Positions 33,723 through 44,226 of a DNA stretch of 64,000 nucleotides are shown here, in pieces. This DNA is from Prorocentrum cordatum (taxonomy: Eukaryota > Sar > Dinophyceae > Prorocentrales > Prorocentraceae): positions 34,020 through 98,019 of the forward strand of contig CAUYUJ010001699.1 of the NCBI GenBank assembly GCA_963575745.1. The letters are read 5' to 3'. The translations under genes were made by a program, and so were the position numbers. Within the stretch, counting starts at the first letter, position 1. The number at the start of each line of letters is the position of its first letter. Below the pieces are notes generated by a model. That model was not told the origin of the DNA and did no database searches. It saw only the letters and a program-made list of their open reading frames with translations.

Positions 33723-34564
33723 TTACTGTTACTACTAATGCTGCTATCCTAGGGGTTCCAACTCCTAGGTAGGGTCGCACTGGGATAATTTTTATTATTC
33801 GTATTCGTCTTCGTCTTCGCTTTCGCTTTCGTCTTATTCTTATTATTATTTTTCTTATTGTTATTATGATTATCCTTCTCCTCCTCCTCCTCCTCCTCCT
33901 CCTCCTCCTCCTCCTCCGCGAGCTCCGCACCCCAGCGGCGCGCGGGGGCGCCGGCCGCCGCGGCGGCCGCGGCAGGGTCGTCCCCGGCGAGCAGCTGTGC
34001 GCGGTCCCGCGCCAGCAGGCGCAGATGCCGCAGGGCGGCCGGGCCGTGGCGGCCGCCCGTCTCGAGCGCTAATCGACGACGCAGGCCACCCCTGCCAGCC
34101 TCGTCCTGCGTCGGCCACCATCCGCCAGGGCGCGATCGACGCTAAATCGGCACTCATCGACTCTGAATCGGCGCTAATCGGCGCTGAATCGGCGCTTTCT
34201 CGTCGATTAGCACACGCCAGCGCACGCGGAATTGCGAGGACATGCCAGGCTCCCAGGCGAGGACGTACGCTACAAGATTCTTGAGCGCGCGCGCGTCGCC
34301 CGGTTGGCGGGCGACGCACACAGCACATACAAATATGTCTGGATGGCGCCGAGCAGACGCCGCAGCGCGGCGCCGCGCCCGCAGAACCTTGGCCGCGCGC
34401 ACAAGGGGGCAGGGGGATGGCGGAAGGCTTCTTACAGGGCGGCGGCTGCCTGGAAGGCGCGGGCCTTGAACTTCATAGGGAACGCCCGCGCCTTCTGAGA
34501 AGCAGGGGTGCTTCTAAGAAGCCCTCCCGCGTCCCCCGGACCCCCCTCTGCGCGTGGCCGACAG
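33723..34564. other. No supported gene
   Basis: 33800-33920 runs from CGTCTTCG words into (CTC)n. 34140-34205 has three AATCGGCGCT(A/G) words. GC-rich frames are compositional. Confidence 0.45.
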
Positions 34565-34912
34565 GAGGAGGAGAAGGAAAGGGAGGGGGAGGAGGAGGAG
34601 GAGAAGGACGAGGAGAAGGAGGAGGAGGAGGAGGAGGAGGAGGTGGAGGAGGAGGAGGAGGAGGGAGGAGGAGGAGAGGGAGGGAGGAGGAGGGAGGAGG
34701 AGAGGAGGGAGGAGGGAGAGGAGGAGGGGAGAGGAGAGTAGGGAGGGAGGGAGGAGGGGGAGGAGGAGGAGGAGGGAGGGGGGAGGGAGGGAGGAGGGAG
34801 GAGGGAGGAGGGGAGGAGGAGGAGGAGGGAGGGAGGGAGGGAGGGAGGGAGGCAGGGAGGCAGGGAGGGAGGGAGGGAGGGAGGAGGAGGAGGACGAGGA
34901 GGAGGAGTCAAG
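34565..34912. repeat. (GGA)n polypurine array
   Basis: About 350 bp of GGAGGA with GGGA and GAGAGG variants, fully purine on the plus strand apart from a few bases. Confidence 0.95.
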
Positions 34913-35104
34913 CTAGCCAGCTCGAGCGAGTCAAGCATGGCATGCCGATTCCCACCCGCCCTCTCACAACATAAGAAACAGTGCTGACACAACAGGGGAC
35001 CAAAATCACATCGGCCAGCTGGTTTGGCACAGCTGATGCAGCCGCGATGGCGGTTACCGATGGGAACTCCCCAGCTCGTCTCAAAGGTTGCGCAGGCATT
35101 TCAA
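34913..35104. other. No gene seen
   Basis: Unique spacer of ordinary composition. Confidence 0.4.
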
Positions 35105-35615
35105 GACGAGTCGACGAGTCGAGGATGTCCGAGGAGGCCCCAGAAAGCGTCAGGTGGCCCCAGTGAGCCCCAGGATGTTTCAGGACACCCCAGGAGGCCC
35201 CAGGCCCCAGTAGGCCTCGAAAGGCCCCGGCGAGTCTCCCCAGGAAGCCCCAGGAAGGCCCAGGAGGCGCCAGGAGCTCCTGCAGGAGGCCCTGGGAAGC
35301 CCACGAAGCCCCGGGAGGCCCCAGGAAGCTTCAGGAGACTCCAGGAGGCATCAGGAGGTTCAGGAGGCCCCAGGATGCTCCAGGAAGCCTCAGGAGGCTT
35401 CAGGATGCCCCAGGAAGCTTCACGAGGCTTCAGAAGGTCCCAGGATTCCCCAGGACACGCCAGGACACGCCAGGAGACCCTAGGAGACCCCAGGAGGCCC
35501 CAGGAGGCCCCAGGAGGCCCCAGGCGGCCCCAGGAAGCCCCAGGAAGCCCCAGTACGCCCCAAGAAGCCCGAGGAAGCCTCAGGAGCCCCCAGGAGGCCG
35601 CAAAGAGACCCAAGC
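35105..35615. repeat. CCCCAGGAGGCC minisatellite
   Basis: About 40 units of 11-13 bp such as CCCCAGGAGGCC and CTTCAGGAGGCT. Confidence 0.92.
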
Positions 35616-35628
35616 GCCAGATGAATTG

Positions 35629-35840
35629 GCGAACGGAAGCTGTGCGCCGCGCCTAGGCGGGAGCGCCACCTTCAGAAAAAATAAGCGCGGCGCCAAGGCG
35701 AGAGCGATATTTCGGCCTTTCGCGCGGGGGTGCGGCGAGCGGCAACTGTGCGCCGCGCCAAAGCGGGAGCGCCACTTTCAGAACAAATGTGCGCGGCGCC
35801 AAGGCGAGAGCGACATATTGTCCTTTCGCGCTGGGTGTGC
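35629..35840. repeat. 106-bp tandem repeat, two units
   Basis: Units start at 35629 and 35735 and share TGTGCGCCGCGCC, GCGGGAGCGCCAC and GCGCGGCGCCAAGGCGAGAG. Confidence 0.92.
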
Positions 35841-36009
35841 GCCGCGTCCCATTCCTGCCACGCATTGTGCGACATGGACGGCAGGACAACCACGTTGAGA
35901 AGAAAAACGTCGACTTTCTATTTTTGCAGGGTAGGATGGGACCCCCCGGATTGGCCCCCTATCGGCCAGGGAGAGGGGGGAGTAGGAGTACACTCCTAAA
36001 AGGAATGAG
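35841..36009. other. No gene seen
   Basis: Unique spacer. Confidence 0.4.
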
Positions 36010-36052
36010 GATAGGAGCAGGAGCAGGAGCAGGAGCAGGCGCAGGAGGAGGC

Positions 36053-36089
<37 letters not shown>

Positions 36090-36236
36090 TAGGAGTAGGA
36101 GCCCACCCGGAGGAGTAGGAGTAGGAGTAGGAGTAGGAGTAGGAGTAGGAGTAGGAGTAGGAGTAGGAGTAGGAGTAGGAGTAGGAGTAGGAGTAGGAGT
36201 AGGAGTAGGAGTAGGAGTAGGAGTAGGAGTAGGAGG
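36010..36236. repeat. (GGAGCA)n-(GGAGTA)n hexanucleotide array
   Basis: 36010-36090 is mainly GGAGCA. 36114-36236 is an uninterrupted run of about 20 GGAGTA units. A short (GGCGTC)n tract follows at 36364-36402. Confidence 0.97.
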
Positions 36237-36361
36237 CGGGGGCGCGCACTCCAGCAGCACGCCCGAGTCCAGGACGAGCCAGACCTGGCCGCGCGCGGGC
36301 GGCGGGCCGAGGCGGCGAGGAGCTCCGGCGCCGCGCGCGGGCGGCGTGCCGCGCCCGCGGA

Positions 36362-36402
<41 letters not shown>

Positions 36403-37299
36403 TCGCGAGAGCACGCCAAGAGAATTGGAAGAGGCAAATTACACGGCCCCGAGTGGGGGGGCACCAAGTCAAGCACCCTGCTTGGCCCCAAATGAAATCC
36501 AGGGATGAAACCCAGGGAGGCTCCAATTTGACAACCATCGGGAGACAGGAGGGGACAGAAAGCTGAGACGCCCCAAGCTCAACACAACTAAGCTCAGATG
36601 ACCTGCGCCATGCCAATCTAAGCTTGGATCAGCTACGCTAGGCGCAAGTAAGCCCGCCTACACCATACAACGGCAAGTCATACCATACTACACTGAGCGC
36701 TAAAGGGTTAAACCCAACTTGCTTGTTCGTGCCACAGACCCGTCATGGAGCGCAAGGCAAAGCTAAGATGAGCGAGGCCAAGCAAAAAGAGCCTGCCACA
36801 CCTCGAAGGCCTGCTTGGACTGATCCCTCCGCGGACTTGACTGGTACACCCGCCTGGAATCACTGCGGCTGCGCCATCTGTCTGCTCATGACGAATCTCC
36901 TGGGAACAGTTTCTGGATGACGAAGCGCTGATTGACGACCTTCAAGCCTCTATTCGGGCGTGGGTAGAACTGGGTTTAGTGGAACCTGGTTTAATGATCT
37001 GTACCGGGGGCGCCCCCCCGTCCCATTTCCGCTAACCGGAGCTGCCGTCACCCGGAAAAACACCAGCTATGGCAAGCCTGGTTTGGTGATTCTGGCCAAC
37101 TCGAAGGCTCCGGGGCCCTACCACTAAACGGGTCCCCTTGACCGGGGTCCTGGCCGTACCCGATCCTTTCCGAGACACCCCGAAAGCGCCTGCCCTTTCG
37201 CGCCGGTCGGCCACCGAGAACCCCACCGCAGGGCCCTCCTCCGGGGAGGGGCCACACGGGGCCTCCTCGAGGTGGCCAGAGTCCACCACACAGAGCCAG
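36403..37299. other. No supported gene
   Basis: Unique sequence with CTAAGCTCAGATGA / CTAAGCTTGGATCA words at 36585-36640. No recognisable protein. Confidence 0.45.
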
Positions 37300-37468
37300 G
37301 TCGGGCGTCCCCCTACAGGCGGATTCTGGACGAAGAAATATAAACACCCCACACACATATATATATATATACACACACCAAAAATGGTCCAAAACTGCCC
37401 GAAAAATCGTCCCCGGACTATGTTTTGACAATTTTTGAACTCTCCTCCTGTGGAGGGACACGCCCGAC
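37300..37468. mobile_element. Inverted-repeat element family H, copy 2
   Basis: Ends GTCGGGCGTCCCCCTACAGG and CCTGTGGAGGGACACGCCCG followed by AC. The centre has a TATATA-CACACA tract and AATGGTCCAAAACTG. It shares ends with 3227-3334. Confidence 0.7.
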
Positions 37469-37576
37469 TTGAACACACGGGGGTGGGCAGCGTGAAGCTG
37501 CGAGGCATCCTCGGTGAAGAAGTGAGTGCAAAGAAAAGCTTGGGGGGCGTAGTCGGGAGCGGCCAAGAGGGGGGTG
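37469..37576. other. No gene seen
   Basis: Unique spacer between repeats H and J. Confidence 0.4.
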
Positions 37577-37744
37577 TCCCAGAGGGGGGGGTGCAAATCA
37601 TGACTGGCGGCATGTGCGCGGCCCAGCGGGGGGGCCAGGGACATAATGAAATAAGAAGAGGCGCCACGAAATCTGGGAAAATATCATGGCCCCCGCCATG
37701 ATATCCACCCCCCCTAGTCATCACCCCCCTCTTTTCCGCCCCCG
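37577..37744 (+). repeat. Dispersed repeat J copy 1
   Basis: About 168 bp shared with 49409-49577 in the same orientation, including ATGTGCGCGGCCCAGCGGGG and CATGATATCCACCCCCCCTA. The ends are short inverted repeats (AGAGGGGGGTG / CACCCCCCTCT), and an inner hairpin reads ATCATGGCCCCCGCCATGAT. Confidence 0.88.
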
Positions 37745-38376
37745 ACGTAGGGGGAAGGGAGAGCTCGTCCTCCGCCGCGCCCCCGCTGGCCCAGGCCTGC
37801 CCTGGCCAGCTCCCGGGCTTCAACCCAAGGGGGGGGCTGTTCGCTGGCCGCCCACGCTCCACCCCGCCCACGATCCTCACGACGCTGAGGATGCGCGCCC
37901 GTGTCGACCACGGGACACCAAGCACACTGCAACCACTGGGGCCAACCCACGGCTCGCGGTCGGCCAACGTGCGACCTGCGTGCTCTCGGAGGAGGGCAAC
38001 GTGAGACAGCGGCCGTGAGACAACGGTGGCCAAATCGGCTCAAAATCGGACCCTGGACCCCTCCCGGGGTCCAAACGCACCGATTTTTCACGCTGCGTCC
38101 AGCCGTGGCGACGAGGAGGCCCCTCGGAGGCGAAAAAGGCAAAAACGTCACCCTTGTCTCACCCTGCCCTCCTCTGATGCTCGCCCACGGAGGCCCAGGC
38201 CGGCGAGGGGGGCGGGAGGGGGCAAGCCTGCCGGCGCGCGCGCGCGCGCCCGGGCCCCCACAAGCTCGCCGGCCCGGCCGCGTACCACCAGGTGCCGTGG
38301 AAGGCCTGGCGCGCGCCCTGCCGCGCCCCGCGGAGAGGCCCCGAGGCTCCGACATGGGCCACGACTCCTGCGCTCC
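37745..38376. other. No supported gene
   Basis: GC-rich DNA with a (GC)n stretch near 38235-38250. Frames are compositional. Confidence 0.4.
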
Positions 38377-38381
38377 ACAGA

Positions 38382-38539
38382 TTACCAGCCTCGAATTTAT
38401 CCCTATCCCTAAGATTGACACGCCAAAAGGCGATGACAATCTTAGGGATACGCCCTCAAAAAATAAGGGAATCCCTAAGGTTGGCATCGTGATGAGGAGA
38501 TGCCCAGCATAGGGACAGGGGCATGTTCCAGGCTGGCAA
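38382..38539. mobile_element. MITE-C copy 1 with ACAGA target duplication
   Basis: Terminal inverted repeats TTACCAGCCTCGAATTTATC / GCATGTTCCAGGCTGGCAA, extended inward by CCCTATCCCTA / TAGGGACAGGGG. An internal hairpin pairs CCCTAAGATTG with CAATCTTAGGG. ACAGA lies directly outside both ends (38377-38381 and 38540-38544). The second copy is at 50057-50181. This copy carries an extra ~35 bp in the right half. Confidence 0.88.
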
Positions 38540-38544
38540 ACAGA

Positions 38545-38999
38545 ACTCACATCGCCAGACTGATGCGTAGCACGGACAAGACCAGGATCATGAATGGCAC
38601 GCTGCAGACCACGGACCTCGTCGTGCGGTGTGATTGGAGCACCAGCTCGCGGATCTGGAATAAAAACAAGCTGTTCGAACAGCCACTGGATGTCACACAG
38701 GCATCGGCGAATGCATGTTCCTGGACCGATAGGTCCCACCATTCTTCTGGGCGGCCGATGGCCTAGGGTTGTCCCCTAAGCTCCACTCTGAAATCCTTGA
38801 ATCCTTCGGGGAGAAGAGATCTCCACCCCTCCCACTTACCCCTGCTCATGTTCACACCTCGTCTCTAAGACCAGCGACGGCGATGTGCACAAACAATAAT
38901 AGACTTACAACTGCGCAAATTTTGGATGCCGTACATGGCCCCCCAAAGACCGGCTCACTCTTCCACCATCCACCGTTCTTCCCAACAGAACCCAAGACG
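38545..38999. other. No gene seen
   Basis: Unique DNA of mixed composition. Confidence 0.4.
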
Positions 39000-39304
39000 G
39001 CCTAAAGAGGGACGCAAGACGGTTCCGAGAGGCTCGCAAGACAGCCCAAGAGGCCCCCCGAGAGGCGTCCAAGAAGGCTCACGAGGACGAGGCCCCTTCG
39101 ATGGCCCAGGAAGCCCGTGAGAGGGCACGGCCCGAGGGGCATCCGTGAGGCCCCCCCAGGGCAGGCCAAGACGCCCCCCAAGACACCCCGGGGAGGCCCG
39201 CCGAGGGGGTCCGAAAAGGGGTGCCCACGAGGCATCCAGGGTGGTCGAAGAAGACCTCAGACGGCCCAGTGGCCCACCCCCGGGTCCGCAGAAGACAGCC
39301 TGGA
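39000..39304. repeat. CCAAGACGGCCC / CCCGAGAGGC array
   Basis: Low-complexity family like that at 14430-15050, more degenerate. Confidence 0.7.
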
Positions 39305-39517
39305 GGAATGGAGGCCTGGAAATAGGCACCAACACCAAGACAGGGGGCTGCCTCCACAGGGGAGAGATGATCCTAGATTTCGGTGTTGGTGGTAATACTT
39401 CGGTCACCTTGAAGCCAGAATATTACCACCATCACCGAGATCGGTATCTTCTTTCCTCGGTGGAGGAGCACCGCCGATATTGGTGTTGGTGTCAACCTCT
39501 AGGCCTGCGAAGGAATG
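39305..39517. mobile_element. Foldback element E (39311-39511) with flanking GGAATG
   Basis: Long inverted repeat: AGGCCTGGAAATAGGCACCA with ACACCAAGACAGG on the left, and ATTGGTGTTGGTGTCAACCT with CTAGGCCT on the right. Inner arms are TCGGTGTTGGTGGTAATA and TATTACCACCATCACCGA. GGAATG occurs at 39305-39310 and 39512-39517. Confidence 0.72.
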
Positions 39518-40784
39518 CCATGAGGCTCCCAGGGCGGCCCACAAAAGAGGCCCGCGAGACGTCCGGAGGCGGCCAGGAAGCCGCCCAACGATCCTGGTGC
39601 CCTCCCGAGGCCCCCGAGAGCAGCGCGCAGGCCCGAGAGGCCACCGGGGCAGGACAACATGTCCCGCTGAGGAAACGGCCGAGGCGGACCCCGAGAGACT
39701 GGCGAGAGAGCTGCTCACGCATGGCGTAACACTGCGTTCGCTCTGGCGCTGCATTTTCGCCCGCTCCTCCCGAGCATCGCCACCCTCGCCCTTCTTGCCA
39801 ACACTAAAGTGCATCGGACCCAACCATGTCGCACAAAACTGGACCGTGTTGCGCGAGCTCAGTAGAAGGCAGAAAATCCACTCCCATCAGAATCACCCCA
39901 ACACGCGAAGCCGTTCAGCAATCGCACCCCAAGAAAGAACCAAACAGGACAGGCCTGCTTAGAAAACGCCCAGGGCCAGCTAGCAAACGCCAATTGTCCG
40001 GTCCGGGTGGTTTTTCCTCCCCTGACCCCTTGACTCAAAACGTACGAGCGAGACTCACGAGAACCGACAGAACCACACAAGACCGCTCAGGAACAGACCG
40101 GGCAGAAGCCCGGAGAGGCCTGGACAGAACACACCAAAGGGTAGCGGGCCCACCACGTGTCCGCGGGCCTGCCTCGCCCGAGGGATGACTGCGGACACGG
40201 CGGTGGCATGGGCGAGCTCGAAACTAAGAAGGACGAGCGCAGGAACGGCCTCGTGCTGTAACCCTGCGCCGCCTACAGGACTTGGGGCCGCACCCCGGGA
40301 ACGCCATTGGCACATCGACGCTACCTGAACGATCTGCAGGGCGTCGGTGGTGGACTGGACCATAATGTAAGCTCGCGTCTTCCAGTTCAGCTGCACGCGC
40401 TTTTGCTTTGAGAGTGCGGGCAGTAGGGAAAAGAATGTGGATTGAGAGAGTCAAGGCAAACTCTGATGATGGCAGCTCCTCTGAAAGGTAGTTTTCGCAT
40501 ACGCTCCTCGCCTTGTGGCGACAAGCGTGTGACGTGAGACGTCATGGCTACAACTTAAGATTGATAGAGGGATGGCCTGCTCGCACGCGCACTACTGCTG
40601 CATGTCTCTAAGAGCTGAATGTCAAAATGATGGCCCGTCTGGACCATTACGTACTCAGGCACACAAGGACATCAAGAAACCACTGCAATTCCAAAAAAGG
40701 CCGTTGCATGCTAGTATAGAGCGACATGCTAGCCAGCGTGAGCCCCAAACGGTGAGTCATTGCAGTGGAGGTGAAAGCTATGCG
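39518..40784. other. No supported gene
   Basis: Unique DNA of about 1.3 kb. Short frames on both strands show no family resemblance. Confidence 0.45.
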
Positions 40785-41170
40785 GTGTAGGCTGTGTGGT
40801 GAAAGCTGTATCGTGTAAGCGATGCAGTGTGGACTATGCAAGTAAAAGCTATGCGGTGTGTAGTACGCAAGTGAAAGCTACGCGGTGTGAGTTATGCGGC
40901 ATAAGCCACGTAGCGTAAGCTATGCGGTGCGAGCGAGAGGTGACAACTATGCGGTGTGAGTTGTGCGGTGTACGCTATGTCGTGCAAGCCATGCCGTGTA
41001 AGCCAGGTGGTGTGAACTATGCGGTGTAAGCTATGTGGTGCAAGATAGTCCGTGTAGGCCATGTGGGGTAAGCTATGCGATCTAAGCTATGCAGTGCACG
41101 CTATGTGGTGCAAGCTGTGTGGCGAAAGCTATGCGGTGAACGCTACGTGGTGTAAGATGCGCGGTGCAGG
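40785..41170. repeat. 15-bp GTAAGCTATGCGGTG satellite
   Basis: About 26 units of (G/T)AAGCTATG(C/T)GGTG(T/C). The same family is inverted at 16436-16597. Confidence 0.93.
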
Positions 41171-41640
41171 CTCAGCGCACGCGGCGCCCAGAGGGCGCCC
41201 ACGAGGCGGCACGGACGGCAACGTGGCGGATCCTCGCGAACCCACCCAGCGCACTCGGCGCCCACGAGGCGCCCACGAGGCGGAGCAGGCGACCACGTGG
41301 CGACTCCTCGGGGAACCCGCCCAACGCGCTCGGCGCCCACGAGGCACCCCCGGGGCGCCCACGCGGCGGCCACGCGGCGAACCCTCGGGGCACCCGCCCA
41401 ACGCACTCGGCGCCCACGAGGGCGCCCACGGGGCGCCCACGAGGCGGCCACGCGGCGAAGCTTCGGGGAGCCCAGCCAGAGGCGCCCACGAGGCGAATCC
41501 TCGGGGAGCCCAGCCAGAGGCGCCCACGAGGCGAATCCACGGGCAGCAGCGCGGGGGCTGCCTCGGGAAACCCGCCCTGCGCACGGGGCGCCCGCGCGGC
41601 GGCCCCGAGGCGGCGCGGGCCCGCGACGTGGCGGAGAACT
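41171..41640. repeat. GCGCCCACGAGGCG GC-rich repeat
   Basis: Diverged units combining GGCGCCCACGAGGCG and AACCC(G/A)CCCAACGCG. Frames on both strands read through but only as Arg/Ala/Gly/Pro repeats. Confidence 0.8.
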
Positions 41641-42209
41641 CGGAAAGCCAGCCAACTCCGTCCGCGACGCAGATGAGACCCCTCAAGCACAATTTTTTGG
41701 GTCGCGGGCAGACGCGTGAAGCTGTCGCCGAGAAGGGGGTCCGGGGCACGGGCCAGCCGAATTAGCTACTGAGCGACGCGCAAGACGGCCGGGCCAGCGC
41801 TCAGAAGCGGCGGCTGAGGGGCAGCTGCAGGTGGAAGCCCCTTAAGTACAAGCAGTGTTTAGGGGAACCGTGGGTGTGTGTGAGACCCAGGTGGTCTAAG
41901 CTTGATGTTGCAGGGTCGAGGGCGCAAACCAAGGGGGGTGCAAGCCCGTCCTGCGGGGCGCGCCCTGCGGCGCACAAGCCAGGCGGTGCAGGCTCCGTGC
42001 TGCGGGCGGCCGTGGGCGGGCGGCCACGGGCGGCCCCGGGAACGGCCACGAGGCGGCCACGGGGCGGCCACGGGGCGGCCACGTGACCCACCCAGGCCAA
42101 GAAAGGGGCACCCGGAGGCAGAGGAAGAACGCGCGAGGAGGGCAAAGAGCCTCGGATGGCAGGAGAGCGGCGGCCGGCGAAGAGTACGAGAGCGCGCAGG
42201 GAGAAGGAG
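41641..42209. other. No gene; GGCCACGGGGCG repeat
   Basis: 42000-42085 has five GCGGCCACGGG words. The rest is unique. Confidence 0.5.
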
Positions 42210-42267
42210 AGGAGGAGGAGAAGGAGGAGGAGGAGGAGAAGAAGAAGAAGAAGAATAATAATAATAA

Positions 42268-42298
<31 letters not shown>

Positions 42299-42332
42299 GA
42301 GAAGAAGAAGAAGAAGAAGGAGAAGAAGAAAC
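42210..42332. repeat. (GGA)n-(GAA)n tract
   Basis: GGAGGAGAA passing into GAAGAA with an (AAT)n break at 42255-42270. Confidence 0.93.
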
Positions 42333-42788
42333 CGATTGAAACACGGCGCCTCTTCAGATTGCCAACTTTGCGCGCCCAGACGCTCGCAATCAGACGAAGG
42401 CAGGGCGTGCTTCAAAGAAGGTCAACAAGACCACATCGGGCCACATGACACTACGCCCGACCAGATCGGATCCGACCGGACGCGCCAAAACGAACCCAGA
42501 CAACACCAGGCAAAACTATTTAGCGTTGTCCCTCACAAGCAATGACTAGACACTGGTGGCCGGATTGGCGGGTGGGGACACGCGACACAATTAGAATGAT
42601 TGGTTGCATGTTCGTCGAAACGTAAACTGCCGTCACACTTGCCAGTCTCCCCGCTCAGCACCGAAACTCAACACATCCGAGTGTCCAATTCGAAGTCGAA
42701 ATGTGTCGGGCTGATCTCGATTGAACTCGTCGGGGCGTATACTGGGAGCCTGCTGGTGAGAGCTCTGCCGGTTGGCACCTCATATTGT
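42333..42788. other. No gene seen
   Basis: Unique DNA with no recognisable coding region. Confidence 0.4.
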
Positions 42789-42950
42789 GAAGGGACCCCA
42801 GGACACACAAATAAATGCACACAAATAAAAATATCCACCATATTCTCCCATATCTTCTGGGTTTCTGTCTTCCCCCCCATTTCCCAGATTTTCCCATATT
42901 TTCTGTGGACTCGAGGATTAATGGTGTCTGTGTGTTTTTTCCTCTCCTGA
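42789..42950 (+). repeat. Dispersed repeat I copy 2
   Basis: GAAGGGACCCCAGGACACAC, then AAATAAATGCACACAAATAA, AT-rich middle, ending TGGTGTCTGTGTGTTTTTTC. Same orientation as copies 1 and 3. Confidence 0.88.
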
Positions 42951-43035
42951 TATTGGACGATCCGTGTTCGCACCCGTCGCTGCACCTGTGGATCTGGACG
43001 CCTCCGCTCTCGTCGAAATATTCCGTTCTCGTTTA

Positions 43036-43204
43036 TGACTACCTACCAGACCACCCCAACCCAACCCGAAGACCCGCATTTCGGGTTGGGGGGGGTACGG
43101 GTTCCATCTGTGTTTGTTCAATGTTCCCCCAACACCGCCCCCACTGGAAATGGAGGGCAAATTGAGGCCTTCGGGTTGGGTTGGGGTGGTCTGGTGGGTG
43201 GTGA
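43036..43204. mobile_element. MITE-B copy 2 with GTTTA target duplication
   Basis: 169 bp. The left end is TGACTACCTACCAGACCACC followed by CCAACCCAACCCGAAG; the right end is CTTCGGGTTGGGTTGGGGTG followed by GTCTGGTGGGTGGTGA. GTTTA lies directly outside both ends (43031-43035 and 43205-43209). The interior is shared with 567-744. Confidence 0.88.
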
Positions 43205-43209
43205 GTTTA

Positions 43210-43384
43210 AACAGCCTCAATCGAAGGGTCATGTGTGCTGTGCGACTGCGTCTACGGCACACTGGCCATCTGCGAAGCCATGTTGGTTTCACTGCCTTTT
43301 TGCCGCGACGCGATGCTCCGCATTTCCGAGCCATTAACCTTGAAATTGGACCAGTCGATGGAAGAGAAAGTCCGATGAGTCATT
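43210..43384. other. No gene seen
   Basis: Unique spacer between MITE-B and foldback F. Confidence 0.4.
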
Positions 43385-43714
43385 GGCGGCGAGCGAGGGG
43401 GGAACTGAGAAGGAGGAGAAGGCCCTCTCAGAAGGCGGCGGGACCTCTCAGAAGCCCTCGCGCCCTCTGAGAAGAGTCTGTCTTTAGGGGAAGGTTTATC
43501 AAACTTCTCAGAAGGCCGGGTGACTTCCGAACCTTCTGAGAAGGCCGAGAAGGCCTTCTCCTTCTCACTTCCCCCTGAGAGGGAGGAGGAGGGGGAGGAG
43601 GGGGAGGAGGAGAGGAGGAGGAGGAGGAGGACGAGGAAGAGCAGGAGGAGGAGAAGGAGAAGGCCTGAGAAGGCCTTCTCCTTCTCCTTCTCACTTCCCC
43701 CCTCGCTCGCCGCC
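43385..43714. mobile_element. Foldback element F copy 1
   Basis: Perfect 20-bp termini GGCGGCGAGCGAGGGGGGAA / TTCCCCCCTCGCTCGCCGCC, extended by CTGAGAAGGAGGAGAAGGCC against its imperfect complement. The interior repeats CTTCTGAGAAGG words and a GGAGGA tract. A diverged copy is at 47949-48159. No target duplication seen. Confidence 0.75.
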
Positions 43715-44226
43715 GAGCTGCTCCCCAAACCTCTCCTGGGGCGCGTCCGACCAGAACTCCGCGACAACCCCCGCCGTGGCGACGAGGGAAGAGAGAGCGG
43801 CACGGGTAGATCTCTTCCTCCTCTGCGGGGCACGTCGACAGGAAGACCCAGAGATCCGATGTCGTGACTTTTTCCGTACGCGGCCCCCGGAAGTCTTGAC
43901 CCCTTCCCCAGGACCGGTTTGTCATCCCGAGTCGCTTTGTTGACAGTCCCGAGGCCCGCGAGGGCCCCTAGGGGCCGAAACTTGCGAAAAAGCTCCGTCT
44001 TGATGTCTTCACTGCGCTGGATCTCTGGGGGAGCCGGCAGGGAGCCCATAAAGGACGCGCGCACCCAGCCGCGTGCATGAGTACCATGACCACCACCACC
44101 AGAATGAGTAGGAGGGGGAGGGGCTCCTCCTCCCTCTCCTCCGCCTCCTCCTCCTCCTCCTCCTCCGCCTCCGCCTCCTCCTCCTCCTCCGCCTCCTCCT
44201 CCTCCTCCTCCTCCTCCTCCTCCTTT
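43715..44226. other. No gene; (CTC)n tract
   Basis: Unique to about 44100, then CTC/CGCCTC microsatellite at 44125-44222. Confidence 0.5.
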
